Translations under genes and position numbers: made by a program
From: an uncultured Bacteroidota bacterium
GTDB taxonomy: Bacteria > Bacteroidota > Bacteroidia > Flavobacteriales > Flavobacteriaceae
Reading direction: 5' to 3'
Assembly: GCA_902582405.1 (NCBI GenBank)
Contig: CACHSA010000001.1
Location: forward strand, 62,001-126,000
Length of the DNA: 64,000 bases
Part shown: positions 8,778 through 18,192 of the stretch, piece after piece
Layout of the letters: each line of letters begins with the position of its first letter
How positions within the stretch are numbered: position 1 is the stretch's first letter
Notes under the pieces: model-generated
What the model was told of the DNA's origin: nothing
The model's database searches: none
What the model saw: the letters and a program-made list of their open reading frames with translations, nothing else

Positions 8778-10082
8778 TCACTTACTTAAATTTTCTATGA
8801 TTGATATAAATTTGAGTCTCCTTTTTTTATTTTTAACTGAGTTTTCAAATACCCTATTGGTTAACACAATGTTGAAATTACTCTCATTTATTTTTGCTTT
8901 TTCCTTCAACTTTAAAATTTTTTCTGTAGCGTCATCTTTATTCATTTTTTCTAGTAATTTGAAATGCGCAACAAATGGGGTCACTAAAAGATTTGTTTTA
9001 GTTTCATTCGAAAGGTCATAAAAAAAGAAAGATTTAGAGGTACTTGCTCTGTACCCAAATGCATCTGTATATCCCATTGAAAAATCATTAGTATAGTCTG
9101 TAGAAAAAAAAGTTTTGTAATCTTGACTTATTTTATTTAGACCCTCTCGAAGAAGAGTTTTATCAGCTTTATCATGAATTAAATTAAAAATATCAACTTT
9201 TTCCGATTCAAAAACTTTAATTTTCTTTAATGCTTTGTCAGAAGGTAAAATACCTACTTCGAAATCATCATAAATTTCTTTAATATAATTTTTAAAATTT
9301 TGATTTGTTTTTGGTGTCTCTTCATTAAAATAAGACTCTGACGAAAATGAAAAAAAAACAAGGGCTTTGATGTTGCTACTTAATAATAATTCTTTTAAAA
9401 ACTGATCTATCAGCCATGGATCCATTTTGATTTTAAGTAAAATTAAAAGGTGTTCAATTATTTCCCACAAATTCAACTTAAGTAAATTTTTTAACCAAAT
9501 AAATAAGGATTCAAATGGGTATTTATTTAAATATTTATAAGGATATAATGAACTAATAATAATTGTTGTGATTTGATTTTTACGATTAACTTTGAATTTA
9601 ATTTTAGCTTTTTTTTCTAAAATCGTCCTAAATTTTTCAATCCAAATATCAATTAACGGCAACTCAAGGAAATCTTCCTTAAACGCAATACTCTCATTGA
9701 ATCTATACTGACTTTTGTTATTCCCTTTGTGTGGTAAATATTCTTCATACCTTGACAACAAAAAGAAGCATGCAGAAAAAAAATCAAAAGGCATCACGGA
9801 TTTTTTACCTACTTCAAAAAAACATTTCACACCATCCCATTCAAAAAATTTTATTTCATGACTTTCTAAGCCCTTTTCGTTTAGTAATCCAATCTGCTGA
9901 AAAAAAAGCTCATCAGAGATTGGTGCATCTGCATAGCTAAATTTGAATCCTGAAAAATCGTAGAATTCTGATTTTGAGTTCGTGATCAAGAATTTTCTCT
10001 TTAAAATTAAATTTAAAATATGATTAAAAATATATTCTATCCTTGGAGAAGTTTTCTTACAATAAATTAAAATCGCACTCAA
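8778..10082 (-). CDS. Polysaccharide deacetylase-like family protein, possibly inactive
   Basis: This 434-residue protein resembles a Flavobacteriia-specific deacetylase-like family with a DUF7033-type N-terminal region. PFDFFSACFFLLSRYEEYLPH at about residues 97-118 is its hallmark, and DFSMGYTDAFGYRASTSKSFFFYDL resembles the C-terminal NodB-like part. I cannot find the metal-binding His pair of active carbohydrate esterases, and the usual C-terminal FHN-type motif appears as VLTNRVFENS. It may therefore be a degenerate or structural family member. It overlaps the upstream TPR gene by four bases. No signal peptide is seen. Function is unproven. Confidence 0.65.
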   Translation of the reverse strand: MSAILIYCKKTSPRIEYIFNHILNLILKRKFLITNSKSEFYDFSGFKFSYADAPISDELFFQQIGLLNEKGLESHEIKFFEWDGVKCFFEVGKKSVMPFDFFSACFFLLSRYEEYLPHKGNNKSQYRFNESIAFKEDFLELPLIDIWIEKFRTILEKKAKIKFKVNRKNQITTIIISSLYPYKYLNKYPFESLFIWLKNLLKLNLWEIIEHLLILLKIKMDPWLIDQFLKELLLSSNIKALVFFSFSSESYFNEETPKTNQNFKNYIKEIYDDFEVGILPSDKALKKIKVFESEKVDIFNLIHDKADKTLLREGLNKISQDYKTFFSTDYTNDFSMGYTDAFGYRASTSKSFFFYDLSNETKTNLLVTPFVAHFKLLEKMNKDDATEKILKLKEKAKINESNFNIVLTNRVFENSVKNKKRRLKFISIIENLSK

Positions 10083-10999
10083 GATTTAGAAATTTTCTTA
10101 AAAAAAGTTTTACTTAATTCAAAATCAGGATTTAAATCAAGGGATAATTTTATTAACCTAATTGACTCCTCGTGATTACCATTTAAAAAAGTTAGTTTAG
10201 ATTTTAAATAATAAATCCATTCTAACGAATAAAGATTTTTCTTAATGTTAGAGGATTCCATATAAAAGTTTAAAGCGCACAAACCTGAATCAACTTCCTT
10301 TTCAAAAAAAGAAGTTATTTGAGAAATTTTAATTGGAAAATTATTTGATTTTTTTGAAAAATAAATTTTTAAATTCTCTCTTTCACAAATCGACAGACTT
10401 GACAATTCTTCAAAAAAACTATTTAGATATAGATTAGACATTTCTTTATTTTCGTTTTTAAAATAAATAATTGCCATTGACAAATAACCGTCTATTTTAC
10501 TTATTTGCATTAATCTTTCGGCAAGTTTTATTGCTTTCTTTTTATCACCACCAAGAATTTTAGGGACGCTATAAAGTGCATCTATATAAGCTTCTAGGGT
10601 TGGGACGTGATTTGGATCTAAATCCAAAGCTTTTGAAAAACTTCCCAGCATTTCATTTAAATAAATAATAGAAAAAAAATTTTTTTTTTTTAATGCAAGA
10701 ATTCCATTTGTTCCTCCTATTTGATAGAGTAAATCTGGGTTTTCACCTTCAATTTCAATTTGCCGATTTAGCAATAATATAATTTTCTTCAAGTCTCCGT
10801 ATTTTGTAGCTACTAAAATTTCTTTTTTAATGATATCTATTTCAGAAACTCCTTCAGTTCTCAATTTAATTAACTCTTGCTTATAGGTTCCATTATTTGT
10901 GTTGGATATATTTTTTATGAAATTTAGATTTTCAAAAGGAGACTCTTTTTGACTGTATAAGTTTAAAAAAAATAGAAAAAAGAAGAAATAATTAGCCAA
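10079..10999 (-). CDS. Secreted TPR-repeat protein
   Basis: The 306-residue product begins with a short hydrophobic leader ending near SQKES, a typical flavobacterial signal peptide (cleavage after YSQ), so it should be periplasmic or membrane attached. Tetratricopeptide-like helices follow. MLGSFSKALDLDPNHVPTLEAY (about 115-137) and the C-terminal NGNHEESIRLIKLSLDLNPDFE are clear TPR units. SVPKILGGDKKKAIKLAERL is characteristic of a TPR family of unknown function. It overlaps obg by eight bases upstream and the deacetylase-like gene by four bases downstream. Its partner protein cannot be named from sequence. Confidence 0.75.
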   Translation of the reverse strand: MANYFFFFLFFLNLYSQKESPFENLNFIKNISNTNNGTYKQELIKLRTEGVSEIDIIKKEILVATKYGDLKKIILLLNRQIEIEGENPDLLYQIGGTNGILALKKKNFFSIIYLNEMLGSFSKALDLDPNHVPTLEAYIDALYSVPKILGGDKKKAIKLAERLMQISKIDGYLSMAIIYFKNENKEMSNLYLNSFFEELSSLSICERENLKIYFSKKSNNFPIKISQITSFFEKEVDSGLCALNFYMESSNIKKNLYSLEWIYYLKSKLTFLNGNHEESIRLIKLSLDLNPDFELSKTFFKKISKS

Positions 11000-12002
11000 C
11001 TTTATCAGAATTTAAAACTTTCCATAACTCATCCCTAAGATTGTTTAATCCAAGGTTAATTGCAGAAGATATAGCCAAAACAGAAATCGATTTAAAATCT
11101 TTATTTATTTTTTTTAAAAAAAGACTTCTTTTTGAAGCTTCAATAAGATCAATTTTTGATATAACAACAATAAATTTTTTATCTAATAATTCTGGATTAA
11201 ACTTTGACATTTCTTCTTTAAGAATTAAAAACCTTTTATAAATATCATGCTCTGAAGATATTAGAAAAAGTAGAATTGAATTTCTCTCAACATGTCTTAA
11301 AAAATAATGACCTAAACCTTTCCCAGAAGATGCTCCTTCTATTATTCCTGGAATATCAGCAACAACAAATGTTTTAAAATCTTTGTATTCAACAATTCCT
11401 AAGTTTGGCTTTAAAGTAGTGAACTCATAATCACCAATCTTTGGTTTTGCAGATGTAATTGAGGCTAATAACGTTGATTTGCCAGCATTTGGAAAACCTA
11501 CTAAACCAACATCAGCTAGTATTTTTAATTCCAAAGTGATGACCATTTCCTTACCTGGCATTCCTTTCTGAGAGTATCGTGGAGTTCTATTAGTTGGAGA
11601 CTTAAAATGACAGTTACCTCTTCCTCCAAGTCCTCCACGAAGCAAAACAATTTCTTTATTATTCTCTGTGATCTCAACTAAAGTTTTATCAGTTTTTTTT
11701 TCGAGAATCATAGTTCCTAATGGAACTTTTATTATAATATTTTGTCCTTTTTTACCACTTCTTTTGTTTCTGCCCCCATCACCACCATGTCCGGCTTTGA
11801 AATGTTTTTTAAATTTAAATGTATATAGTGTCCAAATGTTTGCGTCACCTTGAAATACTATATCTCCACCATTTCCACCATCACCCCCGTCAGGGCCTCC
11901 TTTAGCTACAAATTTTTCTCTTCTTAAATGTGAAGACCCCCTTCCACCATTACCTGACCTAACATTTAAACTTACATAATCGACAAAATTGTCTTCTGTC
12001 AT
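10992..12002 (-). CDS. obg: GTPase Obg (CgtA), ribosome assembly
   Basis: Obg is an essential GTPase involved in maturation of the large ribosomal subunit and stress control. The N-terminal Obg fold is glycine-rich (NVRSGNGGRGSSH, GGPDGGDGGNGGD). The G domain has G1 GFPNAGKS at residues 169-176, G3 DIPGIIEGAS and G4 SKID. I set the start at the ATG at 12002, yielding MTEDNFVDYV as in relatives (336 residues). An in-frame ATG five codons upstream would overlap adk. The C-terminal OCT domain is absent, as in other Bacteroidota. Confidence 0.96.
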   Translation of the reverse strand: MTEDNFVDYVSLNVRSGNGGRGSSHLRREKFVAKGGPDGGDGGNGGDIVFQGDANIWTLYTFKFKKHFKAGHGGDGGRNKRSGKKGQNIIIKVPLGTMILEKKTDKTLVEITENNKEIVLLRGGLGGRGNCHFKSPTNRTPRYSQKGMPGKEMVITLELKILADVGLVGFPNAGKSTLLASITSAKPKIGDYEFTTLKPNLGIVEYKDFKTFVVADIPGIIEGASSGKGLGHYFLRHVERNSILLFLISSEHDIYKRFLILKEEMSKFNPELLDKKFIVVISKIDLIEASKRSLFLKKINKDFKSISVLAISSAINLGLNNLRDELWKVLNSDKVG

Positions 12003-12003
12003 T

Positions 12004-12576
12004 TTATTTATTTTCAATTATTGAAATAAGTCTTTTAGAAATAACTTTAATGTCTCCAACTCCGTTAATCGAAAAAAATTTATTTTGTTTAGAATAAAAC
12101 TCTTTTAATGGGAATGTCTTATCAGTGTACTCTTTAAACCTATTCAAAATTTTCTCTTTATCCGTGTCATCACTCCTTCCACTAGTTTCTCCCCTTTTTA
12201 ACAATCTTAGAAGTAAAATTTCATCTTCTGCTTCAAGCGCGATAGTAAAGCTTATTTTCATTGATAACAACTTTAAAAATTCATCTAATTTTTTTGCTTG
12301 ATTAATTGTCCTAGGAAAGCCATCAAAAATAAAACCATTTGTTTTTTTATGTTTTTTTACTTCATTTTCTAAAATATCAATTGTTAATTTATCTGGAACT
12401 AAATCTCCATTTTCTAGAATAGAAGTCACTTTTAATCCCAAAGAGGTTTTATTTTCTATATGATACCTAAATAAATCCCCTGTAGAAATATGGGTTAAAT
12501 TATATTTGAATTTTAAAAATTCTGCTTGAGTTCCTTTCCCTGCACCAGGTTTACCAAAAATAACAATGTTTAACAT
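12004..12576 (-). CDS. adk: Adenylate kinase
   Basis: The 190-residue enzyme interconverts ATP+AMP and 2 ADP. The P-loop GKPGAGKGTQ is at residues 8-17, followed by the AMP-binding STGDLFRYHI and the GFPRTINQA motif with its catalytic arginine. RLLKRGETSGRSDDT marks a short LID of the non-zinc type. It is the first gene of the ten-gene minus-strand run and diverges from purK over 90 bases. Confidence 0.97.
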   Translation of the reverse strand: MLNIVIFGKPGAGKGTQAEFLKFKYNLTHISTGDLFRYHIENKTSLGLKVTSILENGDLVPDKLTIDILENEVKKHKKTNGFIFDGFPRTINQAKKLDEFLKLLSMKISFTIALEAEDEILLLRLLKRGETSGRSDDTDKEKILNRFKEYTDKTFPLKEFYSKQNKFFSINGVGDIKVISKRLISIIENK

Positions 12577-12624
12577 TTATTCATTTTTTAATGTTATAAA
12601 TATACCCAAAATTGAAGATAGTTT

Positions 12625-12657
12625 TTGTTAAATGATGGGTCTATATCCCTATTTTTG
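12625..12657 (+). promoter_or_regulatory. Candidate promoter for purK-purE
   Basis: The -7 box TATTTTTG (12650-12657) matches TAnnTTTG exactly. A TTG at 12625-12627 lies 22 bases upstream, within the accepted spacing for Bacteroidota -33 elements. Transcription would start only a few bases before the purK ATG, so the mRNA would be nearly leaderless. Confidence 0.45.
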
Positions 12658-12666
12658 TAAAAGAAT

Positions 12667-13821
12667 ATGAAAACTAATTTTCTAAAGAAAAAGCTTGGCA
12701 TACTAGGAGGAGGACAATTGGGGAAAATGTTAATAAATGTTGCTAGAAAATGGAGCATACAAACATATATTTTAGACCCCAACCCAGATTGTCCAGCTTC
12801 AAAATGTTGTGATTTGTTTTTCAATGGGGACTTCAATAGTTATGAGGACGTTTATAATTTTGGAAAGAAAGTGGATATTATCACAATTGAAATTGAACAT
12901 GTTAATGTAAAAGCACTTTATAGGCTTGAAGATGAAGGTGTTGCTGTTTATCCGAGTCCGTCAAATATAGAATTGATCCAAAATAAAGGAGTCCAAAAAG
13001 ATTTTTTTAAAAAAAATAATATTCCAACATCAAATTATAAAAGATTTGATAATAAAAAAAACTTGTCTAAACATATATCTAGAATTGAATCTAGTTACCC
13101 ATTTATATGGAAATCTGAGACAATGGGTTACGATGGTAAAGGTGTTAAATTAATTAAATCTTTATCAGATTTAGATGAAATTAACGAAAACAGCTGTGTG
13201 ACTGAGGAAGTTGTTGACATTAAACATGAGTTGGCCGTTTTAGTTGCTCGAAACAATTCCGGTGAAAGCAAATCTTTTCCTGTTTTGGAAATGGAATTTA
13301 ATCAGAAATCAAACCAGGTAGAATACGTTATTCTTCCATCCAGAATTTCCAAAAAAATAAATCTTAAGTCTCTGAAAATTGCAGATTTAGTTTCTAAGTC
13401 ACTAAATCACATAGGATTAATTGCGGTTGAGTTATTTTGTACCCATAATGATGATATTTTAGTTAATGAAATTGCACCAAGAGTGCACAACAGTGGACAT
13501 TTAACAATTGAATCATGTATCACAAGCCAATTTGAACAACATATAAGAGCAATTTATGATCTGCCTTTAGGAAGTGCTAATCAAATTTTGCCGGGTGTTA
13601 TGGTTAATCTTGTTGGAGAAAATAACCATAACGGTGAAGCTTTCTACCATAACATTGACAAAGCTTTTGACTTAGACGGAGTTTTTCCTCACCTTTATGG
13701 AAAGAAAATAACAAAACCTAACAGAAAAATGGGACACATAACTATTATAGATGAAAAATTAGAAAAGGCTATCTCAAAAGCAAGAGTTTTAAAAAATAAA
13801 ATAAAAATAATATCTACATAA
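12667..13821 (+). CDS. purK: 5-(carboxyamino)imidazole ribonucleotide synthase
   Basis: PurK uses ATP and bicarbonate to carboxylate AIR on its amino group in purine synthesis. The ATP-grasp protein (384 residues) shows the N-terminal Rossmann motif LGILGGGQLGKML at residues 10-22 and a PFIWKSETMGYDGKG ATP-lid segment. NEIAPRVHNSGHLTIESC, the conserved metal and substrate block, follows. The stop codon overlaps the purE start (TAATG), so the two proteins of this reaction pair are translationally coupled. Confidence 0.97.
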   Translation: MKTNFLKKKLGILGGGQLGKMLINVARKWSIQTYILDPNPDCPASKCCDLFFNGDFNSYEDVYNFGKKVDIITIEIEHVNVKALYRLEDEGVAVYPSPSNIELIQNKGVQKDFFKKNNIPTSNYKRFDNKKNLSKHISRIESSYPFIWKSETMGYDGKGVKLIKSLSDLDEINENSCVTEEVVDIKHELAVLVARNNSGESKSFPVLEMEFNQKSNQVEYVILPSRISKKINLKSLKIADLVSKSLNHIGLIAVELFCTHNDDILVNEIAPRVHNSGHLTIESCITSQFEQHIRAIYDLPLGSANQILPGVMVNLVGENNHNGEAFYHNIDKAFDLDGVFPHLYGKKITKPNRKMGHITIIDEKLEKAISKARVLKNKIKIIST

Positions 13822-14306
13822 TGAAAAAAATTGGAATAATTATGGGAAGTGAATCTGACTTATCAGTGATGAATGAGGCAACTAAATTTTTAGATGAAAT
13901 TAATTTAAGCTATGATATGGACATTGTGTCTGCACATAGAACTCCAAAAAAAATGTTTGCTTATGCCGAAAATGCAGTTAAAAATGGAATAAATGTAATT
14001 ATTGCAGGAGCTGGTGGTGCAGCCCATTTACCTGGTATGGTGGCGTCACTTACACCTATTCCAGTAATTGGAGTACCTATTAAATCAAAAAACTCAATTG
14101 ATGGCTGGGATTCGATCTTATCTATTTTACAAATGCCTGGTGGGGTTCCTGTTGCAACAGTTGCCTTAAATGGGGCTAAGAATGCTGCAATACTAGCAGC
14201 TCAAATTATAGGATCTTTTGACAAGGAAACTCAATTAAAAGTTCTCAAATACAGAGAAATAAACGAAAAAAAAGTAATTGAATCTTCTGAAAAGCATAAA
14301 AAATAA
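13821..14306 (+). CDS. purE: N5-carboxyaminoimidazole ribonucleotide mutase
   Basis: PurE (161 residues) moves the carboxyl group of N5-CAIR to carbon 4. The family motifs are GSESDLSVM near residue 9, SAHRTP with the catalytic histidine, and GAGGAAHLPGMVASLTPIPVIGVP. These indicate a class I enzyme, which matches the linked purK. The genes share one base at the stop/start junction. The convergent gene downstream ends 12 bases away. Confidence 0.97.
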   Translation: MKKIGIIMGSESDLSVMNEATKFLDEINLSYDMDIVSAHRTPKKMFAYAENAVKNGINVIIAGAGGAAHLPGMVASLTPIPVIGVPIKSKNSIDGWDSILSILQMPGGVPVATVALNGAKNAAILAAQIIGSFDKETQLKVLKYREINEKKVIESSEKHKK

Positions 14307-14318
14307 TTACCTATAAAT

Positions 14319-15128
14319 CTAGAAAAAGTCAAGTAATAAATTAATTTTTAAGATTAAAAAAGGCACTATCGGTAAAGCTTCTGTCCAGAATCTTGTAAAA
14401 TAAAAATGTGATTTTGGTTTGACTGTTAAAATTGAAATTTGAGTTAACAGAGACATAGTTAAAACTGATATTACATAGAGAGAAAATTCTTTGAAACCTT
14501 GTAAAAGAAAATAAAGACTAACGTATGTAAAAAAAATGGCTAAGATTCTTGTAGTTGTAATTCCATATTTATTTGGAAATGACATTTGGAATGAAAAATC
14601 TTCATTATAATCCTTGATTTCAAATACCAAACAAACCGAAATCAAAAAAAATAATCTTTCAAAAAAGTGAAAAATTTCAAATTTTGAAATTTTTGGGAGA
14701 TTTGGGTTTAAGAAAATACAGGTCAATAGTGTCCAACAAAACGATATAGTTAAAATTTTTATTATGGGATTTTTTCTTAACGAACTATTCAAAATGAAAG
14801 GATTTTTATAAAAAAAGCTTAGGACCGTTAGAATTATGATAAAAAACTTATTTATTAAATCAAGATAAAAAAAGTAAATAATGGTATATAAAATTCCAAT
14901 AAAATATATAGAGGAAAAAAAAAGATTTAGTTGTTTAATTGTATTATATTTTCTTTTTCTTAGATAATTATATGATAGAAAAGTTAAAAAAAAAATAAAT
15001 ACGTATTCCTCAAATATTATTATCCTTTGTGTATAAAAATTAGTCAATTCAAAATAAATAGTTAACATAAATGAAACATGAAAATTCTCATTCACATAAC
15101 CCGAAATTAATTTTTGAAATTGCTTCAA
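14319..15128 (-). CDS. UbiA-like multi-pass membrane protein
   Basis: This 269-residue, very hydrophobic protein has about seven or eight predicted membrane helices. A FEIKDYNEDFSF loop (about 182-193) is in the position of the second aspartate-rich motif (DxxD) of UbiA prenyltransferases. The first NDxxD-type motif is not intact: the equivalent loop reads FLSYNYLRKRKYN. The pattern fits a Flavobacteriia UbiA-like family of unknown role. The reading frame begins with TTG at 15128, because an in-frame stop lies just upstream and the next ATG would remove the conserved YVNENFHVSF start. Catalytic activity is uncertain. Confidence 0.6.
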   Translation of the reverse strand: MKQFQKLISGYVNENFHVSFMLTIYFELTNFYTQRIIIFEEYVFIFFLTFLSYNYLRKRKYNTIKQLNLFFSSIYFIGILYTIIYFFYLDLINKFFIIILTVLSFFYKNPFILNSSLRKNPIIKILTISFCWTLLTCIFLNPNLPKISKFEIFHFFERLFFLISVCLVFEIKDYNEDFSFQMSFPNKYGITTTRILAIFFTYVSLYFLLQGFKEFSLYVISVLTMSLLTQISILTVKPKSHFYFTRFWTEALPIVPFLILKINLLLDFF

Positions 15129-15240
15129 GTCTTATTTACTTTATTAATGTTCATAAAAAATCGGTTTAGGTTGAAAACTTATCCTCTATTTTAATAAATA
15201 CGTTTTAATTAAGTTAACAAATAATTTAATTTTACATATT

Positions 15241-18090
15241 ATGTTTTTAGATAGACATATTGGTCCTAATGAAAAGGAAATAAAAAAAATGCTAAAAAAA
15301 TTGGGAGTAACCTCAATTAAAGAGCTAATTTATGAAACTATTCCGAACGATATTCTTTTAAAGAAGAAATTGAAACTAGACGATGCTATTTCTGAGAATG
15401 ACTTTAATGTTCTAATAAGGTCATTATCCAAAAAAAATAAGTTTTTCAAAAATTATATTGGTTTAGGGTACCATCCATCCACGATGCCAGCAGTAATCCA
15501 AAGAAATATTTTAGAAAATCCAGGGTGGTACACTGCATATACACCTTACCAAGCTGAGATAGCACAAGGTCGTCTTGAAGCTTTATTTAATTTTCAGTCA
15601 TTAGTTTGCGACCTTACTGCGATGAAAATCTCTAATGCTTCACTGCTAGATGAAGGTACAGCTGCAGCTGAGGCAATGGGGATGTTCTTTTCAACTCGAA
15701 ATTCAGAAAAAATTAAAAAAAATTGTATTGACTTTTTTGTGGATAAAAATACTTTTCCACAAACGATTTCTGTGATGAGAACTAGAGCGAAACCTTTGGG
15801 AATCAAAATACACATTGGTGATCCAAACGATTTCAAAGGAGGGAAATCTTTTTTTGGAGCCTTTTTTCAATATCAAGGAAAATCCGGTAACATTTTAAAC
15901 ATACCTGAAGTTTCATCTGGACTCGAAATTCCAATCGTGATTGGTACAGACTTATTGGCACTAACATTGCTTGAGGCCCCAGGTAAATTCAATGTTGATG
16001 CTGTTGTTGGGACCTCTCAAAGATTTGGAATACCCCTAGGTTATGGTGGCCCACATGCAGCATTTTTTGCTACAAAAGAAATATACAAAAGAAATATCCC
16101 AGGCAGAATTATAGGTCGAACAGTAGATTTAAACGGAAATCCCTCTCTTAGAATGGCCTTGCAAACACGTGAGCAACACATTAAACGAGGACGAGCCACA
16201 TCTAACATCTGTACAGCTCAAGTTTTATTAGCCGTTATGGCTGGGATGTATGCTGTTTATCATGGTCCAAAAGGATTAAAAAAAATTGCTCTTGAAATCC
16301 ATAACAAAACAAAAAAACTCGACCAACTTTTAAGTAATTTTAGTTTAAAGCAGTTGAACGAATTTTATTTTGACACGGTTCTTTTCAGAGTAAACTCAAA
16401 AAAACTAAAAAAAATTGCGGAAAAAAGGGAAATTAACTTCAACTATCCTGACAAAAACCACGTCTCAATTTCTATAAACGAGACCACAAGCGAAAAAGAT
16501 TTAGAAGAAATAGTCTCAGTTTTTTCGATCTACACCGGAATTAAAGTAAAATCCAACCAAACTAATACGAAAAATGTAATTCCTCTTGGAATCAAAAGAG
16601 AGAGTAACTTTTTAACAAATAAAATTTTTAACTCATATCAGTCTGAAACATCAATGATGAGATATATCAAATCTCTAGAAAGGAAAGACTTAGCACTTAA
16701 TCATTCTATGATCTCTCTTGGCTCTTGTACTATGAAATTGAATAGTGCCAATTTAATGATACCTTTAAGTTGCCCAGAATGGGGAAATATTCACCCTTTC
16801 TCGCCAATAAATCAGGCTGAAGGGTATCAAGAGATATTGACTTCTTTAGAGGAAATGTTAAACGAAATTACTGGTTTTTCATCTACATCTCTACAACCAA
16901 ATTCTGGAGCACAAGGAGAGTTCTCCGGTTTAATGGTTATTAGGGCTTTTCATATTTCCAAAGGGGACAAACATAGGAACATTTGTATAATACCATCCTC
17001 TGCCCATGGAACTAATCCCGCTTCCGCTGTTATGGCAGGTATGAAAGTTGTTGTTACTGGAACTGATAATAATGGAAATATTGATTTTGAAGAACTCAAG
17101 CAACATGTTTTAAAACACTCTGAAAACTTAGCTGCCTTAATGATAACCTATCCATCTACTTATGGTGTATTTGAGTCCAACATAAAAAGTATTACGAAAT
17201 TAATTCATGAAAACGGAGGCCAAGTTTATATGGATGGAGCCAATATGAATGCACAGGTCGGATTAACTAGTCCGAAAGAAATAGGTGCAGACGTTTGTCA
17301 CTTAAATTTACACAAAACATTTGCTATACCACACGGTGGTGGCGGTCCAGGCGTTGGACCTATTTCTGTAGCTAAACATCTTGAAGATTTTTTACCTTCA
17401 AATCCAATTGTTAAAACCGGAGGGAATAAACCAATTGAGTCGATTTCGTCTGCTCCCTGGGGATCTGCTATGGCTTGCATAATTTCCTACGGATATATTA
17501 AATTGTTAGGTTACTTTGGTTTAAAGAAGTCCACTGAAATAGCTATATTAAGTGCTAATTACATAAAAGAAAGATTGGATGGTGCTTTCCCAATACTGTA
17601 TGTAGGAGATAAAGGTCGCACAGCCCATGAACTAATTATTGACTTACGTGGATTTAAAGAAAAGAATATTGAGGTAATTGACATAGCTAAACGCCTTATG
17701 GACTACGGATTCCATGCACCAACAGTTTCGTTTCCTGTGCCAGGAACAATGATGATTGAACCTACTGAAAGTGAGAATCTAGAGGAAATCGATAGATTTT
17801 GTGATGCTATGATCTCAATAGCAGCAGAAATTTCAGAAAAGGATTATCACGATGGCAACAGTGTTCTAAAAAATGCACCCCACACCGAACTAATGGCAAC
17901 AGGAGACAAATGGCCCTTTAAATATAGCAGAAAAAAAGCTATATATCCTTTAAAATATCTTACATATAATAAATTTTGGCCAACAGTGAGGAGAGTCGAT
18001 GAGGCCTTTGGAGATCGTAATTTAGTATGTAGTTGTGTAAGTACAAATGAATATAAAGAGGCCTATAAATCAATAGGAAAAGAAAAATAA
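15241..18090 (+). CDS. gcvP: Glycine dehydrogenase (decarboxylating), P protein
   Basis: The P protein of the glycine cleavage system decarboxylates glycine on pyridoxal phosphate and passes the aminomethyl group to the lipoylated H protein. The 949 residues are the fused bacterial form: an N-terminal half with YQAEIAQGRLEALFNFQ and a C-terminal half with the PLP lysine in HLNLHKTFAIPHGGGGPG. SLGSCTMKLNSA and SAHGTNPASA motifs are intact. The gene stands alone. gcvH and gcvT are not in the window. Confidence 0.98.
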   Translation: MFLDRHIGPNEKEIKKMLKKLGVTSIKELIYETIPNDILLKKKLKLDDAISENDFNVLIRSLSKKNKFFKNYIGLGYHPSTMPAVIQRNILENPGWYTAYTPYQAEIAQGRLEALFNFQSLVCDLTAMKISNASLLDEGTAAAEAMGMFFSTRNSEKIKKNCIDFFVDKNTFPQTISVMRTRAKPLGIKIHIGDPNDFKGGKSFFGAFFQYQGKSGNILNIPEVSSGLEIPIVIGTDLLALTLLEAPGKFNVDAVVGTSQRFGIPLGYGGPHAAFFATKEIYKRNIPGRIIGRTVDLNGNPSLRMALQTREQHIKRGRATSNICTAQVLLAVMAGMYAVYHGPKGLKKIALEIHNKTKKLDQLLSNFSLKQLNEFYFDTVLFRVNSKKLKKIAEKREINFNYPDKNHVSISINETTSEKDLEEIVSVFSIYTGIKVKSNQTNTKNVIPLGIKRESNFLTNKIFNSYQSETSMMRYIKSLERKDLALNHSMISLGSCTMKLNSANLMIPLSCPEWGNIHPFSPINQAEGYQEILTSLEEMLNEITGFSSTSLQPNSGAQGEFSGLMVIRAFHISKGDKHRNICIIPSSAHGTNPASAVMAGMKVVVTGTDNNGNIDFEELKQHVLKHSENLAALMITYPSTYGVFESNIKSITKLIHENGGQVYMDGANMNAQVGLTSPKEIGADVCHLNLHKTFAIPHGGGGPGVGPISVAKHLEDFLPSNPIVKTGGNKPIESISSAPWGSAMACIISYGYIKLLGYFGLKKSTEIAILSANYIKERLDGAFPILYVGDKGRTAHELIIDLRGFKEKNIEVIDIAKRLMDYGFHAPTVSFPVPGTMMIEPTESENLEEIDRFCDAMISIAAEISEKDYHDGNSVLKNAPHTELMATGDKWPFKYSRKKAIYPLKYLTYNKFWPTVRRVDEAFGDRNLVCSCVSTNEYKEAYKSIGKEK

Positions 18091-18113
18091 ATATTTCTAA
18101 AACTTCATTTTTC

Positions 18114-18121
18114 TATATTTG
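18114..18121 (+). promoter_or_regulatory. Candidate -7 element for the ketoacyl-ACP synthase gene
   Basis: TATATTTG matches the Bacteroidota -7 consensus and lies about 71 bases before the start codon of the downstream gene, in a 102-base gap after gcvP. I see no convincing -33 TTG, so this is a weak call. Confidence 0.3.
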
Positions 18122-18192
18122 AAAATCGTTGAAAATTTAAGAGTTTTGGATTTTTTTGAAATAACAATTTTAAATTTATACTTTAAAATTTC

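Noticed and set aside
15129-15240. Glycine riboswitch before gcvP
   Set aside because: The leader is only 112 bases of AT-rich sequence without the conserved G-rich helices of the glycine aptamer.
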